Origin: Croceivirga sp.
Lineage (GTDB): Bacteria > Bacteroidota > Bacteroidia > Flavobacteriales > Flavobacteriaceae
Length of the DNA: 64,000 nt
NCBI GenBank assembly: GCA_028284285.1
Contig: JANQSA010000001.1
Location: 248,001-312,000, forward strand
Direction: 5' to 3'
Below the pieces are notes generated by a model. That model saw nothing but the letters and a program-made list of their open reading frames with translations, did not search any database and had not been told where the DNA came from. Shown in pieces: positions 16,613 through 24,912 of this stretch. The translations under genes were made by a program, and so were the position numbers. The number at the start of each line of letters is the position of its first letter. The stretch's first letter is position 1.

Positions 16613-17914
16613 TTGTTTACTACAGTTCAGGAAATCATACGAGTCAAAAAACGCAATCGGTTCGTATTGGTATTGGGGGTATTGTTGGGTACAACAGTGT
16701 CCGCCCAACAAGTGGAGACCACCTACAAAAAAAGGGTGCTTGAGGCTACTGAGTTAGAGACATTATTCAGTTTTTATAGTCAGGACGGTCCTAATGCTGC
16801 CGTAACGGGAGGGGAAGGTACGGAACAACTCACGGATGCCACATCCACCCTGGTGTTGCGAATGCCCCTGAATGCGGATGATGTGCTTACCGTAGACGCC
16901 GGTATATCAGCGTATTCATCGGCCTCCTCCAGCAATGTAAACCCATATGATGGTGACGGTATCGCCGATGCTTTTGATGCCTCCTCCGGAGCCTCGCGTA
17001 ATGATTTGCTCGCTTATTTTAGTCCTTCCTATACCCACAGTTCTGATGACAGAAATCGGATTTGGAGCGCCAAAGCCTATGTTTCTGCAGAGTATGATTA
17101 TTTTTCCGTGGGTTTTGGGGGATCGTACACTTACTTGTTCAACGAAAGAAATACGGAGCTATCATTGGGTGGTCAGGTGTATTTGGATTCCTGGAATCCG
17201 CAATATCCTATAGAACTCAGGGGCGGATTTACCGGGGTGGTACCCGGATATGATCCGGATTTTACACCCTTTGAAAACGAAAATAGGAACTCCTTTTCCC
17301 TTTCCCTGGGATTTTCTCAAATCCTGAGCAAGCGGTTACAGGTATCGGTGGTGGTAGATGCGGTATTGCAGGAGGGATTGTTGAGCACTCCGTTCCAACG
17401 TGTATATTTTGGGGATATTGATGACTTTATCTTTGATGGTTTTCAATTGGCGGATGACGTAGAGCGCTTACCGGATACCCGGTTTAAACTACCCATCGGG
17501 CTACGTTTGAATTACTATCTCAGCGATTTGGCCATTCTGCGAACCTATTATCGTTTTTATTACGATGATTGGGGCATTCTCTCGCATACGGCCAATCTGG
17601 AGATCCCATTAAAAATAAGCGATCAGTTTACGCTTTATCCCAATTATCGTTTTTATTCCCAAACCGCTGCGGATTATTTCTTTGCCAAAGACGTAGCGGT
17701 ATCTACTGCGGACTTTTACACATCGGATTTTGACCTTTCAGACTATACCGCTAATCAATATGGCTTTGGGGTACGGTATTCGGACATTTTTACCAGGTCA
17801 AAATTTTTGATTTTTGGCCTGAAAACGGTAGATCTGCGCTTTGCGTATTATGACAGGAGTACGGACTTAGATGCTACTATAATTACCCTGGCCACTACCT
17901 TTATCATTGATTGA
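16613..17914 (+). CDS. DUF3570 outer-membrane beta-barrel-like protein, candidate flavoprotein
   Basis: The 433-residue protein has a signal peptide ending near V-S-A-Q and then many alternating hydrophobic/aromatic strands, as in a beta-barrel. The DUF3570 family regularly accompanies ApbE and DUF4266. At residues 122-128 it reads D-A-S-S-G-A-S (bases 16976-16996), which fits the known ApbE target consensus D-x-x-(S/T)-G-A-(S/T); Ser128 would carry the FMN. The best start is TTG 16613, because the next in-frame starts fall inside the signal helix. It is separated from the rest of the cluster by a tandem repeat, so it may have its own transcript. Function unproven. Confidence 0.82.
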   Translation: MFTTVQEIIRVKKRNRFVLVLGVLLGTTVSAQQVETTYKKRVLEATELETLFSFYSQDGPNAAVTGGEGTEQLTDATSTLVLRMPLNADDVLTVDAGISAYSSASSSNVNPYDGDGIADAFDASSGASRNDLLAYFSPSYTHSSDDRNRIWSAKAYVSAEYDYFSVGFGGSYTYLFNERNTELSLGGQVYLDSWNPQYPIELRGGFTGVVPGYDPDFTPFENENRNSFSLSLGFSQILSKRLQVSVVVDAVLQEGLLSTPFQRVYFGDIDDFIFDGFQLADDVERLPDTRFKLPIGLRLNYYLSDLAILRTYYRFYYDDWGILSHTANLEIPLKISDQFTLYPNYRFYSQTAADYFFAKDVAVSTADFYTSDFDLSDYTANQYGFGVRYSDIFTRSKFLIFGLKTVDLRFAYYDRSTDLDATIITLATTFIID

Positions 17915-17967
17915 TCCCTTAACAACAGCCCCCTAATCCATACAAAAAATTGTAAATTCGCACTCTT

Positions 17968-17973
17968 AGGAGG
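17968..17973 (+). promoter_or_regulatory. strong Shine-Dalgarno sequence of prfA
   Basis: AGGAGG sits 8 bp before the prfA ATG. Most genes in this window, as usual in Flavobacteriia, show no such site, so its presence here is notable. A near-match to the -7 box (TAAATTCG) lies at 17953-17960. Confidence 0.7.
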
Positions 17974-17981
17974 ATAGGAAT

Positions 17982-19058
17982 ATGCTTGAAAAACTGAACA
18001 TTGTTAAGCAGCGATTTGATGAGGTAGCCGATCTAATCATCCAACCGGATGTAATTTCCGATCAAAAACGATATGTAAAGCTGAACAAGGAATACAAAGA
18101 CCTTAAAACCCTGGTAGACAAACGGCAGATCTACATGGGTTTAACAGAAAACATCCGGGAAGCAGAAGAGATTCTAGCCGATGGAGGGGATCCGGAAATG
18201 GTGGAAATGGCCAAACTGCAACTGGAAGAAGCCAAGGAAGCGCTTCCAAAACTGGAGGAGGAGATCAAGTTCTTGCTAATCCCCAGGGATCCCGAGGATG
18301 AAAAAGATGTGGTTATGGAAATTCGGGCTGGTACCGGCGGGGATGAGGCCAGTATTTTTGCCGGGGATTTATACCGAATGTACGCCAAGTATTGTGAAAG
18401 TAAAGGTTGGAAGACCAATATTATTGACCTTAACGAAGGCACAGCGGGGGGATATAAGGAGATCCATTTTGAGGTCGCGGGAGAGGATGTGTACGGCACA
18501 CTTAAATTTGAGGCTGGAGTACACCGGGTGCAGCGCGTACCCCAAACGGAGACTCAGGGTAGGGTACATACCAGTGCGGCTACCGTGATGGTAATTCCTG
18601 AAGCTGAAGATTTTGATGTGCAAATAGACCCCAAAGAGGTACGTATTGATTACTTCTGTTCTTCCGGCCCCGGAGGACAATCGGTGAATACGACCTATTC
18701 GGCAGTGCGGCTTACGCACCTACCTACCGGATTGGTGGCACAGTGCCAGGATGAAAAATCACAGCACAAAAACAAAGACAAAGCTTTTAAAGTATTGCGT
18801 TCCCGTTTGTATGACCTGGAATTGGCTAAAAAACAGGCTGAAGATGCGGCAAAGCGAAATTCGCAAGTAAGCAGTGGTGATCGCTCAGCTAAAATCCGCA
18901 CCTATAATTATCCCCAGGGCAGGGTAACGGATCATCGCATAGGATTGACCTTATATGATCTGCAAAACATTATGAACGGGGATATCCAGAAGATCATTGA
19001 CGAATTAATGTTGGTAGAAAATACGGAGAAACTAAAAGAAGCCTCGGAGATCTTTTGA
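17982..19058 (+). CDS. prfA: peptide chain release factor 1
   Basis: RF1 reads UAA/UAG stop codons and triggers peptide release. The 358-residue protein has the catalytic G-G-Q loop ([11 protein letters not shown]), the RF1-type codon-recognition region [13 protein letters not shown], and the [11 protein letters not shown] segment. No frameshift site is present, unlike prfB. The start is set by a strong AGGAGG. It is followed after 135 bp by pyrF, an order common in flavobacteria. Confidence 0.97.
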   Translation: MLEKLNIVKQRFDEVADLIIQPDVISDQKRYVKLNKEYKDLKTLVDKRQIYMGLTENIREAEEILADGGDPEMVEMAKLQLEEAKEALPKLEEEIKFLLIPRDPEDEKDVVMEIRAGTGGDEASIFAGDLYRMYAKYCESKGWKTNIIDLNEGTAGGYKEIHFEVAGEDVYGTLKFEAGVHRVQRVPQTETQGRVHTSAATVMVIPEAEDFDVQIDPKEVRIDYFCSSGPGGQSVNTTYSAVRLTHLPTGLVAQCQDEKSQHKNKDKAFKVLRSRLYDLELAKKQAEDAAKRNSQVSSGDRSAKIRTYNYPQGRVTDHRIGLTLYDLQNIMNGDIQKIIDELMLVENTEKLKEASEIF

Positions 19059-19146
19059 TATCGATCATCCGGATACCCAATAACCAGTACCCATTCCATC
19101 AACTATTTCGGAGGGATGTGCCAGGGAATTGCAAGAAGAACTTAAC

Positions 19147-19193
19147 ATCAAACACCAAACACCAAACACCAAACACCGAACACCCAATACCAA
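19147..19193 (+). repeat. heptanucleotide tandem repeat (ACCAAAC) abutting the pyrF start
   Basis: Six to seven consecutive 7-bp units: ATCAAAC, three perfect ACCAAAC copies, then ACCGAAC, ACCCAAT and a partial ACCAAG. The array ends at the base before the GTG start codon. Being outside the coding frame, copy-number change would alter leader length and not the frame. Confidence 0.85.
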
Positions 19194-20018
19194 GTGAAAA
19201 TAACCGAACTTATAGATCAAATCCATAAGAAAAGATCCTTCCTATGCGTGGGACTGGATACGGATATTGACAAAATACCACCACACCTAAGGAAAGAGAA
19301 AGATCCTGTTTTTAGCTTTAACAAAGCGATAATTGAGGCTACCCAGGAGTATTGTGTGGCCTACAAACCCAATCTGGCGTTTTATGAAGCCTATGGTTTA
19401 AAGGGCTGGGAAGCCCTGGAAAAGACTATGGAGTATCTTAATGAAAAGTATCCTGAGCAATTCACTATTGCGGATGCAAAACGGGGGGATATAGGCAATA
19501 CCGCAAGCCGATATGCCCGGGCGTTTTTTCAGGAGTTGCAATTTGATGCCTTAACCGTTGCCCCCTATATGGGTAAAGACTCTGTGGAACCCTTCCTGGA
19601 GTTCCAAAATAAGCATACCATACTGCTGGCGCTAACCTCCAATCAGGGCGCTTTTGACTATCAAACCAGGAATCTGGGGGATGTAGCGTTGTACAAGCAG
19701 GTCATAAAGACTTCACAATCCTATACCAATGCCAAAAACCTGATGTATGTGGTAGGCGCTACAAAAGCTTCATATTTAGAAGAAATACGTCGGCTTATCC
19801 CGGATAGTTTTCTTCTGGTACCCGGAGTAGGGGCCCAGGGAGGTAGTCTGCAAGAAGTTTGCCGCTATGGCATGACGAAAAACATAGGCCTATTAGTAAA
19901 CTCTTCAAGAGGCATCTTGTATGCTTCCAATGGTGAGGATTATGCAGAAAAAGCAAGAGAAAAAGCCTTCGAGTTACAACGCGGAATGCAAAAGGAACTG
20001 GAAAAAAGAGCGCTTTAA
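19194..20018 (+). CDS. pyrF: orotidine 5'-phosphate decarboxylase, type 2
   Basis: The final step of UMP synthesis. At 274 residues this is the longer 'subfamily 2' form found in actinobacteria, Bacteroidetes and others. The catalytic segment is [13 protein letters not shown] (D-x-K-x-x-D-I), with G-L-D-T-D at the N-terminal strand and [10 protein letters not shown] near the phosphate site. The start is GTG 19194 directly after a heptanucleotide repeat; there is no ATG before the conserved region. It ends 4 bp into a small convergent gene. Confidence 0.94.
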   Translation: MKITELIDQIHKKRSFLCVGLDTDIDKIPPHLRKEKDPVFSFNKAIIEATQEYCVAYKPNLAFYEAYGLKGWEALEKTMEYLNEKYPEQFTIADAKRGDIGNTASRYARAFFQELQFDALTVAPYMGKDSVEPFLEFQNKHTILLALTSNQGAFDYQTRNLGDVALYKQVIKTSQSYTNAKNLMYVVGATKASYLEEIRRLIPDSFLLVPGVGAQGGSLQEVCRYGMTKNIGLLVNSSRGILYASNGEDYAEKAREKAFELQRGMQKELEKRAL

Positions 20019-20209
20019 ACCAATGCTTCCAGCGTCTTTTTCAAGCCTTTTATTTTTGCTTCAAAGAAATCCCCCATCCGGGAGTCCATTCCGGCCAAGT
20101 TTGCCGCTCGTTCTAAAAAGTTGTGATACCGCCGCTCTAATGCTGCGGCAGCTCCTGTGCCGCTTGTGATAGGCGTTGTGGCACCTACCTTACAATACTG
20201 ATTTCCCAT
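20015..20209 (-). CDS. small hypothetical protein
   Basis: A 64-residue ORF with an ATG start, overlapping the end of pyrF by four bases in convergent orientation. The sequence begins M-G-N-Q-Y-C-K-V-G and has a Thr/Gly/Ala-rich stretch and then a helical, charged C-terminal half. It fills an otherwise empty 370-bp gap and has a balanced, soluble-protein composition, which is why I keep it. I recognise no family. It could still be a spurious ORF. Confidence 0.5.
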   Translation of the reverse strand: MGNQYCKVGATTPITSGTGAAAALERRYHNFLERAANLAGMDSRMGDFFEAKIKGLKKTLEALV

Positions 20210-20387
20210 GATCTAAGATTTGTTATAGTAAAGATACGTTGTATATCCAGGATTTGGATGTGATATCAGCGGTATTCAGCTAAATATCAGGTAGTTTATC
20301 TATTTTTAACGAAGAATTAGGACTATGGCGCAGGAAGTAGGCCTTTTACGGGTCAAAATTTAACGTATTTTTATCAAAAAACAGCTC

Positions 20388-21173
20388 TTGCTTCACTACA
20401 TCAAATATCCTCACCCAAATGCTGCGGAATGGGTGACATTCGTACATGGGGCCGGAGGAAGTTCCACTATATGGTACAAACAACTACGCGACTTTAAAAG
20501 GCATTTTAACGTACTGCTTTTGGATTTGAGAGGGCATGGAAATTCAAAACCCAACCTTAAGGATGCTTTTAGTGACAAATATACTTTTGATGCTATCACA
20601 CAGGATATCATGGAAGTAATTGATCATGAGAATATTAAAAAGTCACATTTTATCGGGATTTCGCTGGGGACCATACTGATCCGGAACCTTGCTGAGAAAT
20701 ATCCGGAACGGGTGTCCAGTTTAGTTATGGGTGGGGCCATCATGAAATTAAACTTTAGATCTCAGGTACTGATGAGGCTGGGGATCATCTTTAAGTCCAT
20801 TGTCCCTTATCTATGGCTATATCAGTTTTTTGCTTTTATCATTATGCCCAAAAAAAACCACAGGGAATCCCGATTGCTTTTTGTCCGGGAGGCTAAAAAA
20901 CTGTATCAAAAGGAATTCGTGAGGTGGTTTAGATTGACTTCCGAAATTAATCCTTTGCTACGATTTTTCAGGATGGTAGATATTCAGATCCCTACCTTTT
21001 ATGTAATGGGAGAAGAGGATTATCTTTTCTTACCTACCATACAAAAGATTGTAAAAGCCCATAGCAGTGCCGAACTTTTGGTGATAAAGAATTGTGGCCA
21101 TGTGGTTAATGTAGAACAACCTAAGGTGTTCAACGAAGGGGTGATCCGGTATCTGTCCCGGCTAAAACAATAA
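20388..21173 (+). CDS. alpha/beta hydrolase
   Basis: A 261-residue protein of the alpha/beta-hydrolase fold. The oxyanion segment is H-G-A-G-G-S, the nucleophile elbow G-I-S-L-G, the acid likely the Asp in G-E-E-D-Y-L-F, and the catalytic His in N-C-G-H-V-V-N, so the triad is complete. There is no signal peptide, so it should be cytoplasmic, although the lid region contains a hydrophobic stretch (I-V-P-Y-L-W-L-Y-Q-F-F-A-F). TTG 20388 is the only reasonable start, because the first strand begins within ten residues. The substrate is unknown. The stop codon lies at the foot of a long inverted repeat. Confidence 0.85.
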   Translation: MLHYIKYPHPNAAEWVTFVHGAGGSSTIWYKQLRDFKRHFNVLLLDLRGHGNSKPNLKDAFSDKYTFDAITQDIMEVIDHENIKKSHFIGISLGTILIRNLAEKYPERVSSLVMGGAIMKLNFRSQVLMRLGIIFKSIVPYLWLYQFFAFIIMPKKNHRESRLLFVREAKKLYQKEFVRWFRLTSEINPLLRFFRMVDIQIPTFYVMGEEDYLFLPTIQKIVKAHSSAELLVIKNCGHVVNVEQPKVFNEGVIRYLSRLKQ

Positions 21174-21257
21174 AACGGTCCTGGGATATAAGGTGACTAA
21201 TTCAAATTACTTGCAAAATGAAAACATTGTTTTGGAAGTGTTGTCCCAGGGCCGTTT
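21173..21257. terminator. 14-bp inverted repeat enclosing a nested hairpin, bidirectional terminator candidate
   Basis: AAACGGTCCTGGGA (21173-21186) pairs with TCCCAGGGCCGTTT (21244-21257) with one G-T mismatch; the 57-bp interior contains a second small stem (CAAAATG / CATTgTTTTG). It lies between convergent genes, and on the minus strand the stem is followed by TTTTATTGTTTT, which fits termination of the AraC-type regulator gene. The left arm begins at the last base of the hydrolase stop codon. Confidence 0.55.
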
Positions 21258-21302
21258 ACTTCCAAAAATAGGATGCGTTACGTTAGAAGCTGGAAACGCC
21301 CA

Positions 21303-22853
21303 TCAAAAATGACGCATTCCCGATAGACTAGGACTGTTTTTTTTTTCGATACCTTGAAGGTATTGTGTGGGGGTGAGCTGCGTTACTCTCTTAAAAGCTT
21401 TATTAAAGGTCACTTTGTTATTATAGCCCACTTCATAGGCAATGTCGATGATGTTTAACTCTTTGTTGGCTTCTAGCAGTTCTTTTGCTTCGGCAATTCG
21501 GAATTGATTTACTAATTCATGAAATCCTACCTGGAAATGCTCATTGATGATTTGAGATGCATTGTGCCGGGTGGTATTCAATTTTTTAGCGACCAGATCC
21601 AGGTTAATGTCATTTCTTCGATAGAGTTTTTCGTCCCTGAAAAGTCTTGACAAGTGCTCCCGTAATTCCATTGAAAGACTTTCTGTTAATCCGGATTTCA
21701 AGTATTTGGGAAAAAGCTGGTTGGTATACGTATACAACCCGCTAAACACATCCGGTTGAAGATTTGCGGCGTAACCTGCATACACCACCATAGCAGCCAT
21801 CATTATTATAGGCACATGGTAAAAGATAGGATAGGGATTTCCGGAAGATATGGATATACCGTAACTAATGTAAGTGATTACGTAAGCAATATGAATATAG
21901 TAGATATTTTTTTGCCATTGCCGGGTTTTATATTGCAATTGGTTGCTCCTTTTACTTTTCTGGAGTACCTGATGGACAAAGAAGGCATAAATGGCCAATG
22001 AAAGCGCTTTTAAGGTAACGATCAAAACCAATTTATTGGCATCTCCCGGGCTAACTCCGTTCTGAATCCTTGTTAGCATCAAATTGATTTTCTCAGTGCC
22101 TGAAAACCAATAAATGGTAGGGATCATATAGGCAATCAACAACAAGGTGGGGAGAAAATGCCAAAGGTCCTGTCTGTTGAGTTCATGCTTGAGGGATACA
22201 CGTCGGATGTAGAGAAAAAGCAAAGGGCCATACAAAAATGATGACCATGTTGACATTAAATAAGCGTGTGGAAACTCAAATAGATAGTTGGATCTGTTGA
22301 TACAAATATTGAGAATGAAAAAGGAATGGATAAATACGAAAGCGGCAATAAAAATCCGGGACCACAAATCTATCTTTTTGTTGAACATCAAAAGGGCTAC
22401 AACGTAAAAGCCAATTAAGGCTACAAAAAAATAGAAAACAGCCTCCAGGGTAATTTTAGGGAGTATACGACGGGAAATTTTGTTAAACTCCGGGGTGTTT
22501 CGTATTCCATCAAATCCTTCGTGTAAAAGGAAGGACGGTTGAAAATCCAATTGCAGGTATTCATGTATGTAATCAACCGAAGCGGTGGGATGTTCTATGG
22601 CGGCTTCACTTAGGGCCAATTTTTTGAGTACATGAACCTTTTCTTTTTTGGGTAAGTCAAGATTCTTCTCGTATAGGGGTATAGCCTTTTCAAACCTATG
22701 AATATTATAGAAATAATCTGCCCATTCCAAAGAATCCTGAAGGACTACAGGAAGCCCCACAATGGTGGCATTATTATTAATCTCTTTGCCCAGGGAAGTA
22801 AATCCATGAGCAAGCATAACAGATACGAAAATGCACCTTAGAGATAATCGCAT
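21303..22853 (-). CDS. membrane-anchored AraC-family transcriptional regulator with TPR-like N-terminus
   Basis: The 516-residue protein begins with a signal-peptide-like helix. It then has a TPR-like region (about residues 40-130), roughly six or seven transmembrane helices (about 135-370), and a C-terminal AraC-type double helix-turn-helix (about 410-505; Y-E-V-G-Y-N-N-K-V-T-F-N-K-A-F-K-R is the classic second-HTH signature). This architecture is known in Bacteroidetes: the outer part probably senses an envelope signal and the inner part binds DNA. No target is evident, as neighbouring genes are unrelated. A possible terminator is the inverted repeat just downstream. Confidence 0.88.
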   Translation of the reverse strand: MRLSLRCIFVSVMLAHGFTSLGKEINNNATIVGLPVVLQDSLEWADYFYNIHRFEKAIPLYEKNLDLPKKEKVHVLKKLALSEAAIEHPTASVDYIHEYLQLDFQPSFLLHEGFDGIRNTPEFNKISRRILPKITLEAVFYFFVALIGFYVVALLMFNKKIDLWSRIFIAAFVFIHSFFILNICINRSNYLFEFPHAYLMSTWSSFLYGPLLFLYIRRVSLKHELNRQDLWHFLPTLLLIAYMIPTIYWFSGTEKINLMLTRIQNGVSPGDANKLVLIVTLKALSLAIYAFFVHQVLQKSKRSNQLQYKTRQWQKNIYYIHIAYVITYISYGISISSGNPYPIFYHVPIIMMAAMVVYAGYAANLQPDVFSGLYTYTNQLFPKYLKSGLTESLSMELREHLSRLFRDEKLYRRNDINLDLVAKKLNTTRHNASQIINEHFQVGFHELVNQFRIAEAKELLEANKELNIIDIAYEVGYNNKVTFNKAFKRVTQLTPTQYLQGIEKKNSPSLSGMRHF

Positions 22854-23003
22854 TGCTTGATTGATGAATTAGCACTTCCTATCAAGGTATGAAATTGCCT
22901 TCTCCGAAATGTTAACAAAATACTAAAATAAGTAAGTCCCGATAATAATTTACCTCCAGTTTACCAAAATACGATTTAGGTTCGTCAAGTGCTGTAACAA
23001 AAA

Positions 23004-23026
23004 ATGCCGGTGTTTTACACCGGCAT
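23004..23026 (-). terminator. hairpin in the 22854-23200 gap, terminator of the purU-DUF4197 transcript
   Basis: A perfect 9-bp stem ATGCCGGTG / CACCGGCAT with a 5-nt loop; on the minus strand it is followed by TTTTTGTT. It is 175 bp past the DUF4197 stop codon. The rest of the 347-bp gap (22854-23200) has no convincing ORF; it contains CTAACTAACTC-type low-complexity DNA at 23028-23042. Confidence 0.65.
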
Positions 23027-23200
23027 CTAAACTAACTAACTCAAAAAAATGCTAACTCAAATAGTTTGGAACAAAATTCAAATATATGCTCCGGGTCAAG
23101 GTTAATTAAACTTTAGCAATATGTTATAATTGCCTTGTTTACTTTAGGTTACAACGAAGGTAGTACAAGTATTATTGTGGGAGATTACATTAAATTATTG

Positions 23201-23905
23201 TTAATCCTGAAGTGCAAAAACTTTCTTTAATAGCGTCGTTGTTCTGGAGGTGATATTGTTGCGTATGTTTCCTTCTTCAATTTGGATCATGGTATAAACG
23301 CCTTCCAGGGCTTCCCGGGTCACATAATCCGTAAGATCCGGGTTTACTTTCCTGGTAAAAGGCAGATCATTGTATTGGGATATGAGAGAGCTCCAGACTT
23401 TATCGGCGCCTACGGTAGTAAAGGATTCCTTGATCACCGGTTCAAAAGTGGTATACAATTGTTGCTCGGTATTTTGCATTAAATAATTCGTTGCCGCATC
23501 ATCAGCACCCAACAGAATGGCTCTGGCATCTTCAAAAGTGATGTTCTGCACCGCGTCAACAAAAATAGGTGTTGCCTCTTTTACAGCATCTTCCGCAGCG
23601 CGATTCAAAATTCGTAGCCCTTCATCCGCCAGGTTGGACAAACCAATGTCTCTTAAGGTGTTGTCCACTTTCCTTAATTCTTCGGGAAGTAGAATTTTTA
23701 CTCTTTCGTTGCCGAAAAAACCATTTTCCTCAGCTAATTTGCTTACCTGTTTTTCTATGCCTGCGTTAAGTGCAGCCTGTAGTCCTTGTGCAATCTCGGG
23801 ACTTCCAATAGTTTCAGATTGTGGTAATTGATTTACCACCTGTTGTAATTCGGCACATCCTGCTAAGGCCCAAAACCCTACAAGGGCAGCGACTTTTTTG
23901 TTCAT
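23201..23905 (-). CDS. DUF4197 lipoprotein
   Basis: A 234-residue lipoprotein using the ATG at 23905 (M-N-K-K-V-A-A-L); a longer frame exists to 23926, but the shorter start gives a proper signal peptide with lipobox A-G-C. The body is almost entirely helical, and the pattern A-A-L-N-A-G-I-E-K-Q-V and F-T-T-V-G-A-D-K-V-W is characteristic of DUF4197, a periplasmic family of unknown function. It follows purU by about 20 bp and probably shares its transcript, although no functional link is apparent. Confidence 0.83.
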   Translation of the reverse strand: MNKKVAALVGFWALAGCAELQQVVNQLPQSETIGSPEIAQGLQAALNAGIEKQVSKLAEENGFFGNERVKILLPEELRKVDNTLRDIGLSNLADEGLRILNRAAEDAVKEATPIFVDAVQNITFEDARAILLGADDAATNYLMQNTEQQLYTTFEPVIKESFTTVGADKVWSSLISQYNDLPFTRKVNPDLTDYVTREALEGVYTMIQIEEGNIRNNITSRTTTLLKKVFALQD

Positions 23906-23925
23906 TCGGATTGGATTTCTTCGCA

Positions 23926-24774
23926 TTACATAAAGATAACAGTCTTGTTGTTATATACCATGGTCTTGCGCTCCACATGAAGCTTCACCGCTCGGGAGAG
24001 CACGATTTTTTCCAGGTCTCTGCCTTTGGCGATAAAATCTTTGATACTGTGGGTGTGGGAAACAGGTAGTACATCCTGCTCTATTATGGGGCCGGCATCT
24101 AAGGCTTCCGTGACATAGTGGCTGGTGGCTCCTATAATTTTTACCCCTCTTTTAAACGCGGCATGATAGGGTTTTGCCCCTGCAAAGGCCGGGAGGAAGG
24201 AGTGATGTATGTTTATGATCTTACTGGGGTACTGATCGATTACCGTAGAGGACACAATTTGCATGTACCGGGCCAGGACAATAAAGTCTATCTGACTATT
24301 TTTTAAGAGCTCCAGTTGAATTTCCTCTGCCTTTTCCCGTGTTTCTTTTGAAATAGGTACATGGTGAAAAGGGATTTCAAATTTTGCAGCAATATAGGCT
24401 AAATCGGTATGATTACTGAGGATAAACGGAATATCTACTTCCAATTCCCCTGAGCGGTGCCTGCTTAACAAGTCGTAAAGGCAATGATTGTATTTAGACA
24501 CAAAAATGGCCATTTGGGGTCGTACGCCTTCCAAATGGCAACTCCATTTCATTTCGTAGGGCTGCGCCAACAGTGTTTCAAATTCCGCTTCAAATTCGGC
24601 ATTGGAAAAACCGTTGGGAAACTCCACCTGCAAACGCATAAAAAAAACTACAGCTTCTTTGTCCACATGCTGATCCAGATAAACTACATTACCGCCTTTT
24701 TGAAATAGAAAGTCTGTCACGGCATAAATTATACCGGTTTGATCTTTACAATGAATGAGAATAGTAAGTTTCAT
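23926..24774 (-). CDS. purU: formyltetrahydrofolate deformylase
   Basis: PurU hydrolyses 10-formyl-THF to formate and THF, balancing one-carbon pools and feeding purine synthesis. The 282-residue protein has an N-terminal ACT domain (D-Q-T-G-I-I-Y-A-V-T-D-F) and a C-terminal formyltransferase-type domain with I-N-I-H-H-S-F-L-P and the conserved Asp in D-A-G-P-I-I-E-Q-D. The length is normal. It is divergent from icmF, with a 138-bp intergenic region, and upstream of a DUF4197 gene on the same strand. Confidence 0.94.
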   Translation of the reverse strand: MKLTILIHCKDQTGIIYAVTDFLFQKGGNVVYLDQHVDKEAVVFFMRLQVEFPNGFSNAEFEAEFETLLAQPYEMKWSCHLEGVRPQMAIFVSKYNHCLYDLLSRHRSGELEVDIPFILSNHTDLAYIAAKFEIPFHHVPISKETREKAEEIQLELLKNSQIDFIVLARYMQIVSSTVIDQYPSKIINIHHSFLPAFAGAKPYHAAFKRGVKIIGATSHYVTEALDAGPIIEQDVLPVSHTHSIKDFIAKGRDLEKIVLSRAVKLHVERKTMVYNNKTVIFM

Positions 24775-24912
24775 TACTTCAAAAATGAGAAGAAAATTAT
24801 TTGATTCGGAAAAACAAACCTTAACACTACTAAATTTTTATAAAATTAAAGGTATAATCCATTTTTTATTGCGATTATCTTAACTTGCGGGAGAAAAAAT
24901 AAGGCTTTCATA

